Origin: Fundicoccus ignavus
GTDB lineage: Bacteria > Bacillota > Bacilli > Lactobacillales > Aerococcaceae
Direction: 5' to 3'
Length of the DNA stretch: 64,000 nucleotides
NCBI RefSeq assembly: GCF_009659375.1
Contig: NZ_WJQT01000002.1
Coordinates: forward strand, 214,912-278,911
Of this stretch, positions 48,168 through 56,881 are shown in pieces. The position numbers and the translations under genes were made by a program. The notes under the pieces were generated by a model. That model made no database searches. It had not been told where the DNA came from and saw nothing but the letters and a program-made list of their open reading frames with translations. Within the stretch, counting starts at the first letter, position 1. The number at the start of each line of letters is the position of its first letter.

Positions 48168-49553
48168 TTAGTAATAAAATTCATTTCCAGTAATTTCTGG
48201 AGCGTAGTCAACGCCTTCGCTATAATCTCCGGAGGCATTCCATAATAGGAATTCATGAACACCATGTTGTTTAAGCGCAACAATTTGCGCCTGGACTTGA
48301 TCAGCGCCATATTCTTGGAATGTGCCTGGGATTTTATACCAAGCTGTAAAATCTTGTAACCAAGGACGCGTGACAATTGGATTTGAAACATTTGCTAATG
48401 CTTGGTCTTCCGAATACATGTATTCATCAATTGCATCAAAGGGATTTAAGTCAGGGTAATCAATTCCGAAGAATCCATCATCCCAGTGAGAAGGATAAAT
48501 CATCGACGAAATGACATCTATATGTTCTGCCATTTGAGAAAAGTTTTGACCGATACCACGTACGTCCGGCGCGTCACCAGCAACAGCTGTATAACCAAAA
48601 ACATCCGCACTGACTTGAACACCATATGGAGCTAGTTGATCCCTACCATATTCTAAGAAATCTGTAATCGCCATAACTCTTTCGCCACCTTCAGTTTCCT
48701 CATCTTCCGTAACGTAACTAGCGTAATCGCCAATATCGTATTCAAGAGTATCCGCAAAGTCATGAAACCCTTCTGGAAAACGTACATAGTCAAACTGAAT
48801 ATCTTTAAAGCCCATTTTTGCAGCAGCAATCGCTACTTCGATATTGTAATCCCAAACTTCTTGAGAGAACGGATTAATGAATAGCGAACCAGTATCTGCA
48901 CTCCAAAGTTCTCCGGTTTCAACATCCGTAAATGATAAGTCTGGTCGTAAATTTGCAAGCATGTAATCTTTAAAGGTTACGATACGAGCAATCGGATAGA
49001 TGCCTTTTTCTTCGAAAATTTTTAGTTTTTCCTGTAAATCTACAAGTCCAACCACACTATTTTCGACTAAAGGGTTATTAGTTTCTATTTGAGGAATTAT
49101 TTGGCCATAATCATCTTTGAAATCGATAACCACAGCATTTAAAGCTGTCTGATCGATATAGTCGATAATATAGTTGAAATATTCATCGTCTAACAGATTA
49201 TCTGTCGTAATGTATAAGCCCTTAACTCCTTCTTCAGGATAAGGAATATCAATACCGCTATCATAGAAAAGGGCGCTTGGCAATTCTGATGGTTTTTGTA
49301 ATAAAGGCGTATTGCGAATGACTAAGCCTTCATACCGATTCGTTTGACCGCGATTAATACGGCTATTGAAATCGACAATTTCTTCTTCAGAATATTTATT
49401 AGTGACATCTGGTAAATTGTAGTAAGTTGTTTGATTTTCTGAAGAACCTTGTGAGTTACAAGCTGTTAAAAATAAGGAGATAACAACTAGCAACACACCT
49501 GACCAAAGTTTCGGACTATTAATAGAGTGAAGCTTTGTATTTTTAAAGTTCAT
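48168..49553 (-). CDS. Putative glycoside hydrolase lipoprotein (DUF4015 type)
   Basis: A 461-residue exported lipoprotein. The signal peptide ends in the lipobox LTAC (Cys32). The body has the TIM-barrel blocks of the DUF4015 putative glycoside hydrolase family: GVKGLYITTDN, LNAVVIDFKDDYG, GIYPIARIVTFKD, GFKDIQFDYVRFPEG, GVQVSADVFGYTA, and DVISSMIYPSHW, with candidate acids in FDYVRFPEG. The substrate is unknown; wall polysaccharide is an inference from location and family. The GAGGTG site precedes ATG. It is downstream of a second lipoprotein gene on the same strand. Confidence 0.85.
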   Translation of the reverse strand: MNFKNTKLHSINSPKLWSGVLLVVISLFLTACNSQGSSENQTTYYNLPDVTNKYSEEEIVDFNSRINRGQTNRYEGLVIRNTPLLQKPSELPSALFYDSGIDIPYPEEGVKGLYITTDNLLDDEYFNYIIDYIDQTALNAVVIDFKDDYGQIIPQIETNNPLVENSVVGLVDLQEKLKIFEEKGIYPIARIVTFKDYMLANLRPDLSFTDVETGELWSADTGSLFINPFSQEVWDYNIEVAIAAAKMGFKDIQFDYVRFPEGFHDFADTLEYDIGDYASYVTEDEETEGGERVMAITDFLEYGRDQLAPYGVQVSADVFGYTAVAGDAPDVRGIGQNFSQMAEHIDVISSMIYPSHWDDGFFGIDYPDLNPFDAIDEYMYSEDQALANVSNPIVTRPWLQDFTAWYKIPGTFQEYGADQVQAQIVALKQHGVHEFLLWNASGDYSEGVDYAPEITGNEFYY

Positions 49554-49598
49554 TTTACACCTCTTTGTTAATTTGTAGAGTCACAAATTATTGATTTA

Positions 49599-50228
49599 TT
49601 ATTGAGCATCTACTAAAAATACTTTTAAATTAATTAGCAGACTAGTCAATGGTTCGAAATGAACAAGTATTTTATCCAAATTAATGTTGTTTTCTGTTGC
49701 AAGTGTATTGATATTATCAAACACTCCAAAGAAAGATCTATAATCTGTTTCCGGATTAGCAATTGATTTAAACGTTATTTCTTCTTCGACTAAATTTTCT
49801 TGGTAGTCAATAATGTATGTATTTAAATCTGTGCTTAGATCATTTAAATAAGTAATGACTTGATCAATTTGAGTGGTTGGTATTGTATCGCTAGATTTAA
49901 GATTTTCAAGTTCTGAAATTAATTCATCTAATTGTTTGATACTTTCCAAGATACTCTCTAAGTGTTCTTTTCGATTATCGATATTAACTTGAACAAGGCT
50001 ATCGTTAGCATGGAAAATCGTGAGATCTTCGCTACTTTGAAGCATCGTCTCAAATTCAGATTGCAAGTTGTTCTCAAGGACTTGCACTTCATTTAATTCA
50101 TTAACTATTTGAGTGACATTTTCTTGGATTAAACCAATAGCGCGGTCAGCACGTTTCAATGAATTATCACACGCTACCAAAAGAATAACTGAAAATGTAA
50201 GGAGAAATAGTTGAAATGTTTTCTTCAT
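49599..50228 (-). CDS. YkyA-family putative cell-wall-binding lipoprotein
   Basis: A 209-residue lipoprotein. Signal peptide MKKTFQLFLLTFSVILLVAC with the lipobox LVAC places the lipidated Cys at residue 20. The remainder is strongly helical and coiled-coil-like (EHLESILESIKQLDELISEL and similar), matching the YkyA family, whose role is not defined. AAGGAG lies eight bases before the ATG. Two lipoprotein genes lie directly divergent from lspA, which encodes the peptidase that would process them. Confidence 0.8.
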   Translation of the reverse strand: MKKTFQLFLLTFSVILLVACDNSLKRADRAIGLIQENVTQIVNELNEVQVLENNLQSEFETMLQSSEDLTIFHANDSLVQVNIDNRKEHLESILESIKQLDELISELENLKSSDTIPTTQIDQVITYLNDLSTDLNTYIIDYQENLVEEEITFKSIANPETDYRSFFGVFDNINTLATENNINLDKILVHFEPLTSLLINLKVFLVDAQ

Positions 50229-50361
50229 AGAGGACTCCTTAGTATTGTATTTTAAGTATTTATAATTTCATTTTATTATTCTGCGAACTAGTATATAATA
50301 ATATGTATTATAAACACAAACATTATAACAAACTTTGAAACAATAACACAAGGAGGTTATC

Positions 50362-50820
50362 ATGGCAATTGCTTATTTAGTTGCATTATTAATGGTTTTA
50401 ATTGACCAAATTATTAAAAAATGGACAACTAGTTCTTTACAACTATATGAATCACGTAGTGGAATTGACGGCCTGTTTGACTTCTATTATATACGTAATG
50501 AAGGCGCTGGATGGGGGATTCTACAAGGGCGCATGTGGTTTTTCTATGTTGTCACTTTTGTTATTATCGTTTATCTTATTTACCTAATTTATAAACATCG
50601 TCAGGGGAGTCTTTTCTTAAAGTGTACGTACGGTTTATTACTAGGTGGGGCAATAGGAAACTTAATTGATCGCATCATAAATGGTTATGTAATCGATATG
50701 TTTAGGTTGACGTTTATGAATTTCCCTATTTTCAATGTTGCGGATATGGCACTATCAATAGGTGTTGTATTGTTAATTATCCAGGTCTTAATGACTGAGG
50801 ATACAGAAGGAGTCTTATGA
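50362..50820 (+). CDS. lspA: Lipoprotein signal peptidase
   Basis: Aspartyl protease that cleaves prolipoprotein signal peptides ahead of the lipidated Cys. Four membrane helices and the two catalytic Asp motifs are present: GGAIGNLIDRIINGYVIDM and FNVADMALSIGV. Length 152 is normal. AAGGAGG precedes ATG. A TATAAT at 50294 may be its -10. The stop overlaps the start of rluD by four bases (ATGA). Confidence 0.96.
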   Translation: MAIAYLVALLMVLIDQIIKKWTTSSLQLYESRSGIDGLFDFYYIRNEGAGWGILQGRMWFFYVVTFVIIVYLIYLIYKHRQGSLFLKCTYGLLLGGAIGNLIDRIINGYVIDMFRLTFMNFPIFNVADMALSIGVVLLIIQVLMTEDTEGVL

Positions 50821-51758
50821 TTAATACAAATAAAGATTTACACACAATCGTTTTAAACGGCGAAAATGGCCGCTTAGACAAAATATTAACTCAGTTATTT
50901 AAAGATGAAAGTCGATCAACGATTCAAAAGTTAATAAAAGATCAGTTAGTAACAGTCGATGGTAAAGTAGAGAAAGCAAACTTCAAATTGTTAGGGAACG
51001 AGACTTTAACGATTACGTTTCCAGAAATTGAGCCTTTAGAATTAGTTGCGGAAGATATCCCCTTAGATATTGTTTTCGAAGACGATGACTTAGTGGTAAT
51101 TAATAAGCCAGTTGGAATGGTCGTCCACCCATCAAAAGGACATGCCAGTGGAACGTTAGTTAATGCTTTACTACATTATCTAGGCAATAATTTGTCAGAT
51201 AGCACTGACGCTGTAAGACCAGGTATTGTTCACCGTATCGATAAGGATACGTCAGGTATGATTGTGATCGCTAAGAATAATTATGCGCACCAAAAATTAA
51301 GTGAACAATTAGTGGATCACACGATGGGTAGAGTTTATATCGCGTTAGTTTTAGGTACAGTAGAAGCAAATGATGCAGTGATTGAAGTACCGATTCGTCG
51401 TTCAACCACGAGTCGCTTACGCTGGAGAGCGGATAAAGAAGGCAAATATGCGTTAACAACGTTTGAAGTGCTGAAAAGATACCATGATGCGACGCTATTG
51501 CAATTAGAATTAAAAACAGGGCGTACTCATCAAATTCGTGTTCATATGGAACATATTGGTCATCCAATCGTTGGTGATCCAATTTATCGTTCTGGAATGA
51601 ATGAATTTAAAACATCGTTATCCAAACTAAAGGATGGTCAATTGTTACATGCGGCCCAATTACATTTCTACCACCCAAGATCAAAAGAATTGATGGAGTT
51701 TTCAAGTGAATTACCAAGTAATTTTTCAGAAATATTGGACACGCTGACTGAAATATAA
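50817..51758 (+). CDS. rluD: RluA/RluD-family 23S rRNA pseudouridine synthase
   Basis: Pseudouridine synthase with an N-terminal S4 domain (GRLDKILTQLFKDESRSTIQ, about residues 19-80). The catalytic domain has VVINKPVGMVVHPSKGHASG and the nucleophile motif IVHRIDKDTSGMIVIAKN, with GRTHQIRVHMEHIGHPIVGD near residue 238. The RluD subtype modifies helix 69 of 23S rRNA; assignment to that subtype is inferred from the S4 domain and from the lspA-rluD order of Gram-positives. Usually pyr genes follow this pair, but here they do not. Confidence 0.92.
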   Translation: MINTNKDLHTIVLNGENGRLDKILTQLFKDESRSTIQKLIKDQLVTVDGKVEKANFKLLGNETLTITFPEIEPLELVAEDIPLDIVFEDDDLVVINKPVGMVVHPSKGHASGTLVNALLHYLGNNLSDSTDAVRPGIVHRIDKDTSGMIVIAKNNYAHQKLSEQLVDHTMGRVYIALVLGTVEANDAVIEVPIRRSTTSRLRWRADKEGKYALTTFEVLKRYHDATLLQLELKTGRTHQIRVHMEHIGHPIVGDPIYRSGMNEFKTSLSKLKDGQLLHAAQLHFYHPRSKELMEFSSELPSNFSEILDTLTEI

Positions 51759-51960
51759 GATAATAAATTGATGGCACAAATTACGGAGTATTCTTACTGA
51801 ATGAATAGTGAAGTAAGTTGTGGCGATTAAACCTTTGTTGAGAATCTGAGGGTGCTTTTCATTTTTATGGAAAGTGAGAAATGAAGAGAAAGGATAGCCT
51901 AAATCTATTAATCTCATTAAACTATTGTTGGTTTAATTAGGTTTACGGCATGGTAAGTAA

Positions 51961-52662
51961 TTGTCTGGAAATGATAAGATATTAGAAAAAATTCGAAACC
52001 TACTTAGCCTTGCTGAGGATGGTGGTAATGATGAAGAAAGTCAAACGGCTTTATTGATGGCTCAGAAATTAATGTTGAAACATAAGATTTCTCAAAATGA
52101 GCTCAATGAAGGTGGAGACCAGAAAATTGTCATTAAGTCACTTTCTGTTTATAAGCGAGTATATTGGTGGGAAAAAGTATTAGTCAAAATCATTGCTGAG
52201 AATTTTAGGGTTATGTATTATATGCAAAGCAATCGATTACCACATCAAACAACAGTTCAAAGAAAATTGGTTTTAATGGGTTACCCGGAAGATGTTGATT
52301 TTGCCTATGAAATGTTTACTTTAGCTGCTGAAGCGATGAAACATTATGCAAGTCTACACTTAAAATCAATGGAAGAAAAACATTTAAAAAGCTCTCAAGG
52401 AAATATCCGTAAATCGTATTATCAGGGATTTATGGATGGGCTTAGTCATAAATTTAAATTACAACGTGATCAGATGAGTAGTGAAAATGAGAAATTTGCC
52501 TTAATGATTAAAACTCCACAAGATGTAGTAGATAAATTTAACGCAGAAATTCAAGGTCAACTAGCCTTTAAACAGCCTATTCTGAATACTGAGAATGAGG
52601 CATATTCAGAGGGGTACGAAAAAGGAACCAAAGTTTCATTATCAAATAAATATTTAAATTAG
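51961..52662 (+). CDS. DUF2786 domain-containing protein
   Basis: A 233-residue protein. The N-terminal 45 residues (ILEKIRNLLSLAEDGGNDEE, then TALLMAQKLMLKHKIS) match DUF2786. The middle (YKRVYWWEKVLVKIIAENFR onward, with VLMGYPEDVDFAYEMF) matches the partner domain usually found with it. A C-terminal SYYQGFMDGL segment resembles those of phage-associated members. The start is TTG 51961 with a poor ribosome binding site. Function is unknown. It has its own terminator and appears to be a single-gene unit within a core region. Confidence 0.72.
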   Translation: MSGNDKILEKIRNLLSLAEDGGNDEESQTALLMAQKLMLKHKISQNELNEGGDQKIVIKSLSVYKRVYWWEKVLVKIIAENFRVMYYMQSNRLPHQTTVQRKLVLMGYPEDVDFAYEMFTLAAEAMKHYASLHLKSMEEKHLKSSQGNIRKSYYQGFMDGLSHKFKLQRDQMSSENEKFALMIKTPQDVVDKFNAEIQGQLAFKQPILNTENEAYSEGYEKGTKVSLSNKYLN

Positions 52663-52670
52663 TAGTAATA

Positions 52671-52700
52671 AATAAAAAGTGATCATTCACTTTTTATTTT
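52671..52700. terminator. Terminator after the DUF2786 gene
   Basis: Perfect 12-bp stem AATAAAAAGTGA (52671-52682) / TCACTTTTTATT (52687-52698) with a 4-base loop. Confidence 0.82.
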
Positions 52701-52709
52701 CAAATGCAT

Positions 52710-52723
52710 TGTAAGCGTTATCT
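52710..52723 (+). promoter_or_regulatory. Candidate cre (CcpA) site before the pyruvate-kinase-like operon
   Basis: TGTAAGCGTTATCT matches the cre consensus TGWAANCGNTNWCA at 13 of 14 positions, only the last base differing. It lies just upstream of the extended -10 (52747-52752), roughly over the -35 region, where CcpA binding would be expected to interfere with RNA polymerase. Confidence 0.6.
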
Positions 52724-52743
52724 AAAAACTTAATGAATAATTC

Positions 52744-52752
52744 TGATATAAT
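52744..52752 (+). promoter_or_regulatory. Extended -10 promoter of the pyruvate-kinase-like operon
   Basis: TGA followed by TATAAT (52747-52752), about 20-35 bases before the candidate start codons. The -35 region is poor, consistent with dependence on the TG extension. Confidence 0.6.
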
Positions 52753-52772
52753 TTGTTTAAGCAAACAAAGAA

Positions 52773-54305
52773 ATGAGTGTGAATCAGATGACCGAATTTA
52801 ATCAAGCGCATGAAGTAATCAAGGCAAAAGATTTACTAGAAGAATTAATAGAACTTTATGATGATGTTGTTACAGAAGGTAATCAGATATTTGCTAAATG
52901 GAAAGAGGAAATTACTCGTTCTGACTTTGAAGAGAGTGCACGCAATTTGAGTTACTATTTGGCTTTAAGACAAAGGGATATAAGAGGTATACAAAAAGAT
53001 CTTGTGCCCTGGGGCTTGTCTTCTTTAGGAAGATTAGAAGCCAAGACCTTAAGTACTTTAGAAGCAGTAATCAGTGCATTATCCGCGATAGTTGGAGATA
53101 AAAGTCAAATTAAACAACCAGATTTTAAAGAATTTAGTGTTGGTGAAGCAAAATTAGCAAGCAATATTGAAAAAATATTAGGACAAGCCCCAAGCAATCG
53201 ATATACGCGTATAATGGTAACCATGCCTAGTGAAGTTTCAGAAGATATTGAGCTAGCTAAGAACTTAATATCAAAAGGGATGAATGTGGCGCGCATTAAT
53301 TGTGCACATGACAATACGGAAATCTGGCAGAAAATGATCCACAATATCAGAAAATCTGCCGAAGAATTAGGGAAAGATGTCAAAATATTAATGGATATTG
53401 CAGGCCCTAAGATTCGTACCGAATGGATTTTTACTACCTATAAGAAGCCTAAAGTTTCTGTTTCAGATAAGATTTGCTTGACAACGAATAATCAAATGTT
53501 ACCCACAAATCAAGAGGTTAAAGTAACAGTTGGGACTAGTGTGCCAGAAATAATCAATCAACTTTCTGTAGGTGATCCAGTTTTAATTGATGATGGTTCA
53601 ATCGAATCAATTGTTGAGTCGATTAATGAAGAAGAAGCCATTCTTTTAGTTAAGAGAGTAAGTGGAAAAAGTATTCGTTTAAAAGCCGAGAAAGGATTAA
53701 ATTTCCCAGGTTTGTATTTTGATATTGATATTCTGACTGATGAAGACCTCGACGCTATGAAGTTTGCTGTTGAACATGCAGATATTATTGGATGTTCTTT
53801 CATTCGCGATGTAAAGGATGTTGAAGCAATTCAAGCTGAATTAGACAAGCTTTTAGGTAATAAAGCTGGCAGAGTGGCATTACTCTTTAAAATTGAAACT
53901 GTCCAAGCAGTTAATAATCTAACCCAGCTCATTTTAAAAGCCGCTAGCAGAAATCCATTAAGTATTATGATAGCTCGTGGAGATTTGGCTGTTGAAACAG
54001 GTTATATTAGATTAGCTGAAGTTCAACAACAAATTATGTGGATTTGTGAAGCTGCTAATATACCTGTTGTTTGGGGTACGGAAGTTCTGGCAAATATGCT
54101 TGAAACTGGAATACCTAGTCGTGCCGAAGTAACGGATGCTGCTGAAGGTGCTCGTTCCGATTGTGTGATGATTAATAAAGGCAACTATATGTTGGAAACC
54201 GTTACGATGTTAGATGAAATCTTGCATATGATGAAAGAGCATCAGTTCAAAAAGACACCAAAACTAAGGGCCTTAAGCATCGCAAAAAATATTATGATAG
54301 ATTAA
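52773..54305 (+). CDS. Divergent pyruvate-kinase-like protein with N-terminal extension
   Basis: A 510-residue paralogue of pyruvate kinase. Residues 1-140 are a helical extension with the block WGLSSLGRLE (80-89), absent from ordinary enzymes. The PK core follows: GMNVARINCAHD (169-180; usual NFSHG is changed), MDIAGPKIRT (207-216), LIDDGSIES, FKIET (Lys373, Glu375), IARGDLAVE (Asp404), and GTEVLANM (Thr436). Most catalytic residues are kept. Lys213 replaces the Glu of GPEIRT, the substitution known from K+-independent pyruvate kinases. It ends after the core, without the usual regulatory C-terminal domain. ATG 52773 lacks a clear ribosome binding site; ATG 52788 is an alternative. It leads a tight operon with a methyltransferase and a PPOX-fold protein. 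Confidence 0.8.
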   Translation: MSVNQMTEFNQAHEVIKAKDLLEELIELYDDVVTEGNQIFAKWKEEITRSDFEESARNLSYYLALRQRDIRGIQKDLVPWGLSSLGRLEAKTLSTLEAVISALSAIVGDKSQIKQPDFKEFSVGEAKLASNIEKILGQAPSNRYTRIMVTMPSEVSEDIELAKNLISKGMNVARINCAHDNTEIWQKMIHNIRKSAEELGKDVKILMDIAGPKIRTEWIFTTYKKPKVSVSDKICLTTNNQMLPTNQEVKVTVGTSVPEIINQLSVGDPVLIDDGSIESIVESINEEEAILLVKRVSGKSIRLKAEKGLNFPGLYFDIDILTDEDLDAMKFAVEHADIIGCSFIRDVKDVEAIQAELDKLLGNKAGRVALLFKIETVQAVNNLTQLILKAASRNPLSIMIARGDLAVETGYIRLAEVQQQIMWICEAANIPVVWGTEVLANMLETGIPSRAEVTDAAEGARSDCVMINKGNYMLETVTMLDEILHMMKEHQFKKTPKLRALSIAKNIMID

Positions 54306-54318
54306 AGGAGTTGGCTGA

Positions 54319-54933
54319 TTGAAAGAAAGCGATCGAGATCGACAATTAAATATTAAAACCAGTGGTTTACACGAAATGAACGAATGGAATCATACTCATT
54401 ATAATCGAACAGAATCAACAAGTTATCAAGTGCTAGATGTACTAAGAGAAAATTTCCAATTTAAAGAGAATGATCACTTGTTGGATTTCGGTAGTGGAAA
54501 AGGACGAGTTTTGTTTTATATTCATTTCCATGCAACTATTCCAGTCACTGGTATAGAGGTGAGTAGTACTATATTCCAACAATTAGAGGAAAATAAAAGA
54601 TTATATTTATCGAAACATCCAAATACAGTCCCTATAAATTTGGTCAATCATTTTGCGGAGCATTATCCAATTCATCGAAAATTTACTGTGTTTTATTTCT
54701 TTAATCCTTTTTCAGGAACCATTTTTCGACAAGTTTTAGAGAATATCATTCAGTCTATTGAAGAGCATCCGCGATCCATTCGTTTAATCATTTATTTCCC
54801 AATTCCGTCATATCATGCTCACTTAGAGCTGTTAGACTTGTTTGAATTGGAACAAACTATTAAGATAGGTATAGAATCAGGTTTTACAGATGAAATTATC
54901 ATTTTAACAAATAAATATAATAAAGGAGCGTAA
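54319..54933 (+). CDS. Class I SAM-dependent methyltransferase
   Basis: A 204-residue Rossmann-fold methyltransferase. Motif I is LLDFGSGKGRVLFYIHFHA (about residues 54-72), followed by the acidic loop VTGIEVSSTIF and by motif IV FYFFNPFSG, an NPF-type sequence found in several nucleic-acid and small-molecule methyltransferases. The substrate cannot be told. The start is TTG 54319, eight bases after AAAGGAG. It is 13 bases after the pyruvate-kinase-like gene and 1 base before the next gene, so all three are one transcript. Confidence 0.82.
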   Translation: MKESDRDRQLNIKTSGLHEMNEWNHTHYNRTESTSYQVLDVLRENFQFKENDHLLDFGSGKGRVLFYIHFHATIPVTGIEVSSTIFQQLEENKRLYLSKHPNTVPINLVNHFAEHYPIHRKFTVFYFFNPFSGTIFRQVLENIIQSIEEHPRSIRLIIYFPIPSYHAHLELLDLFELEQTIKIGIESGFTDEIIILTNKYNKGA

Positions 54934-54934
54934 C

Positions 54935-55363
54935 ATGAACGCAGAAAAGTATTTAAGTATTTTACAAGATAAAATCGGTGCAGCTGTATTTGCTACAGTG
55001 GATGAAAACCAACAACCCGACTCACGGTATATTAATGTCGGAGTTGCAAATGAGAAGGGTGTATTCTTTATGACGAGTCCAAGTAGCAACTTTTATAAAC
55101 AACTAGAAGCTAATGGTCATGTTTCAATTACTGGTATGGCGAAAGCAGATGGTGAAATTGAAGTTATTCGAATAAAAGGTGCTATTAGACCATTAGGCCA
55201 GGATATGTTAGAAGAAGTTTTGAAAGATAATCCTTACGTAAAAGACGTCTATCCAGATGAAGAAAAACGCAAAGATGTTCAAGTTTTTCAAGTGTATAAA
55301 GGAACGGGTAACTATATGCATTTACAAAAACGTATTAAAGAAGATTTTGTATTTGGCGAATAA
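54935..55363 (+). CDS. Pyridoxamine 5'-phosphate oxidase-like flavin-binding-type protein
   Basis: A 142-residue split-barrel protein of the PPOX superfamily. GAAVFATVDENQQPDSRYIN near the N-terminus and GVFFMTSPSSNFYKQL are the characteristic strands around the flavin pocket; VSITGMAKADGEIEVIRIKG follows. Short stand-alone members bind FMN or F420/heme cofactors and often have unknown substrates. AAAGGAG lies seven bases before the ATG. It is the third gene of the pyruvate-kinase-like operon. The region after it has no obvious strong terminator. Confidence 0.82.
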   Translation: MNAEKYLSILQDKIGAAVFATVDENQQPDSRYINVGVANEKGVFFMTSPSSNFYKQLEANGHVSITGMAKADGEIEVIRIKGAIRPLGQDMLEEVLKDNPYVKDVYPDEEKRKDVQVFQVYKGTGNYMHLQKRIKEDFVFGE

Positions 55364-55453
55364 TCGTAAAAATTTGCCAATCTTACGTATATCAGTGTAG
55401 ATTACCTAACACAACCTCCGACTATGTCTGATGCCTTTTTAGTATTAAAAGTA

Positions 55454-55760
55454 ATTATATGTTTATGTTAATTTAACAAACGTTATGCTTCACTCAGCCT
55501 ATATTTTTCTAATGCGGTGGTCGTTTTCCAAGTCTCATTGATGTTCGAGCCAATCGGGATTTTTCAGCTCAATCGTTTAGGCTCTATCTAATTCGTTTTG
55601 CTTATAGTCAGATTAAGCTGTTTTCTTAATAAAGAAGGCTTGCTTTTTATACCACTTTGGAAAATAGGTCGCTGAGTTACGCATAGTATTCCAAGAAAAG
55701 TAACATTATGTTATTAAGTTAAAACTGTTAAGCGGAATTTAATGGCCTCGAATTAGGCCA
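55454..55760. repeat. Palindromic dispersed repeat, copy B (most diverged)
   Basis: Related to copies at 37427, 61571 and 62575. Outer ends pair (TTAAT at 55468-55472 with ATTAA at 55713-55717), and inner arms CTCAGC (55493-55498) / GCTGAG (55671-55676) plus TTTTTCTAATGCGGT with ACCACTTTGGAAAA are kept. GGCCT/AGGCC near 55744-55759 is the terminal hairpin. Several differences from the other copies are compensatory. Confidence 0.8.
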
Positions 55761-56100
55761 AAAATTATTGTTTTGCTTAGCTTAGCGCTTTGACATTCTA
55801 CAAATAACTCTTAAACTCAACAGATTTTTAATGACCATCTCACTTTAAGGACGAAATATAAATGCTATTAAATAAGCCCAAACGTAGTGTTTTTGATAAT
55901 TCTAAAAAATCGTATTAGAATAAAACAAGAAACAGATGTCAAGTGGACTTATTAGTAAAATGCTTGTTAATATTGACTCTTGTCCTAGATGTTGTTTGAT
56001 GTTATTCTAGTAAACGCAACATGTAGTATGAGTATCAAACTTATACACATGTAACAAATTGAATCTAAATAATGTTTACTAGGGATTAGGAGAGGGGAAG
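55761..56100. other. Gene-free stretch between repeat copy B and the deoxynucleoside kinase gene
   Basis: AT-rich sequence with stops in all frames. Apart from a possible promoter near its right end I see no gene, repeat or structured RNA. Confidence 0.6.
55980..56008 (+). promoter_or_regulatory. Possible promoter of the deoxynucleoside kinase gene
   Basis: TTGTCC (55980-55985), 17 bases, TATTCT (56003-56008) with TGT directly before the -10. A TTGACT also occurs at 55973 but with poor spacing. Confidence 0.4.
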
Positions 56101-56769
56101 ATGGCAATTATAGTTATTGGAGGCATGATTGGTGCTGGTAAAACAAGTGTTGCTGAATTAGTTGCGAATGCTTTAGGTACTGAAGTATTCTACGAAAATG
56201 TGGATGATAATGATATTTTACCTTTATTTTACACAGCGAGTGAGGAAGAACAGGAAGCGAAACGCTATCCATTCTTATTGCAATTAGAGTTTTTAAGCAG
56301 CCGCTTTAAGAATATTAAAGATGCACTAATTAATCAAAATAACGTTTTAGACCGTTCTATCTATGAAGACTGGTATTTCTGTAAAATTAATAATAAATTA
56401 GGCAGAATTTCCGATACAGAATTTAAAATTTACGAAAAACTTTTAAATAACATGATGGAAGAATTAGAAGAGCTACCTAAAAAGTCACCAGACTTAATGG
56501 TTTACTTAACTGGATCGTTTGATACAATCTTGCATCGTATTGGTTTACGTGGTCGAGAATTTGAACAAGATCAAGGGTTAATGGATTACTATCATACTTT
56601 ATGGTCTGGCTATGATGATTGGGTAGAAAACTATTATCATGCATCACAAGTTTTAGTCATTAACATTGATGAATTTGATGTTGTGAATCGACCTGAAGAT
56701 GCAGACCGTTTAATTAAAATGGTAGAAAACAAATTAGTTGAAATGAACATTGAAACAAGCGTTTATTAA
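56101..56769 (+). CDS. Deoxynucleoside kinase (dAK/dGK type)
   Basis: Salvage kinase phosphorylating deoxyadenosine or deoxyguanosine. P-loop VIGGMIGAGKTSVAELVANA (about residues 5-24), NVDDNDILPLFY, the DRSIYEDWYF motif (about 84-93; the family ERS/DRS), and LRGREFEQD in the lid. At 222 residues it fits the Gram-positive dAK/dGK family, which is usually a heterodimer of two paralogues in lactobacilli; only one is present here. GAGAGGGGA precedes ATG. A terminator follows. Confidence 0.88.
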   Translation: MAIIVIGGMIGAGKTSVAELVANALGTEVFYENVDDNDILPLFYTASEEEQEAKRYPFLLQLEFLSSRFKNIKDALINQNNVLDRSIYEDWYFCKINNKLGRISDTEFKIYEKLLNNMMEELEELPKKSPDLMVYLTGSFDTILHRIGLRGREFEQDQGLMDYYHTLWSGYDDWVENYYHASQVLVINIDEFDVVNRPEDADRLIKMVENKLVEMNIETSVY

Positions 56770-56779
56770 TTAATGAATT

Positions 56780-56809
56780 AGCAGCAAATCTTCGGATTGC
56801 TGCTTTTTA
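56780..56809 (+). terminator. Intrinsic terminator after the deoxynucleoside kinase gene
   Basis: AGCAGCAAATC (56780-56790) and GATTGCTGCT (56795-56804) form a stem with one bulged A and a stable TTCG tetraloop, then TTTTT. Confidence 0.9.
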
Positions 56810-56881
56810 TTATGCTTAAACTCTGCGAAGTATTATACTGAAGTTATAAGTAGCAAGTATTGATAAGAGATGGTGATGCAA

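Noticed and set aside
51759..51960. Possible structured leader between rluD and the DUF2786 gene
   Set aside because: Only a 7-bp hairpin (51855-51874) without a T-run is visible; it matches no riboswitch class I know.
2797..54305. Two pyruvate kinase genes as an assembly duplicate
   Set aside because: The proteins are highly divergent with different domain layouts, so they are true paralogues.
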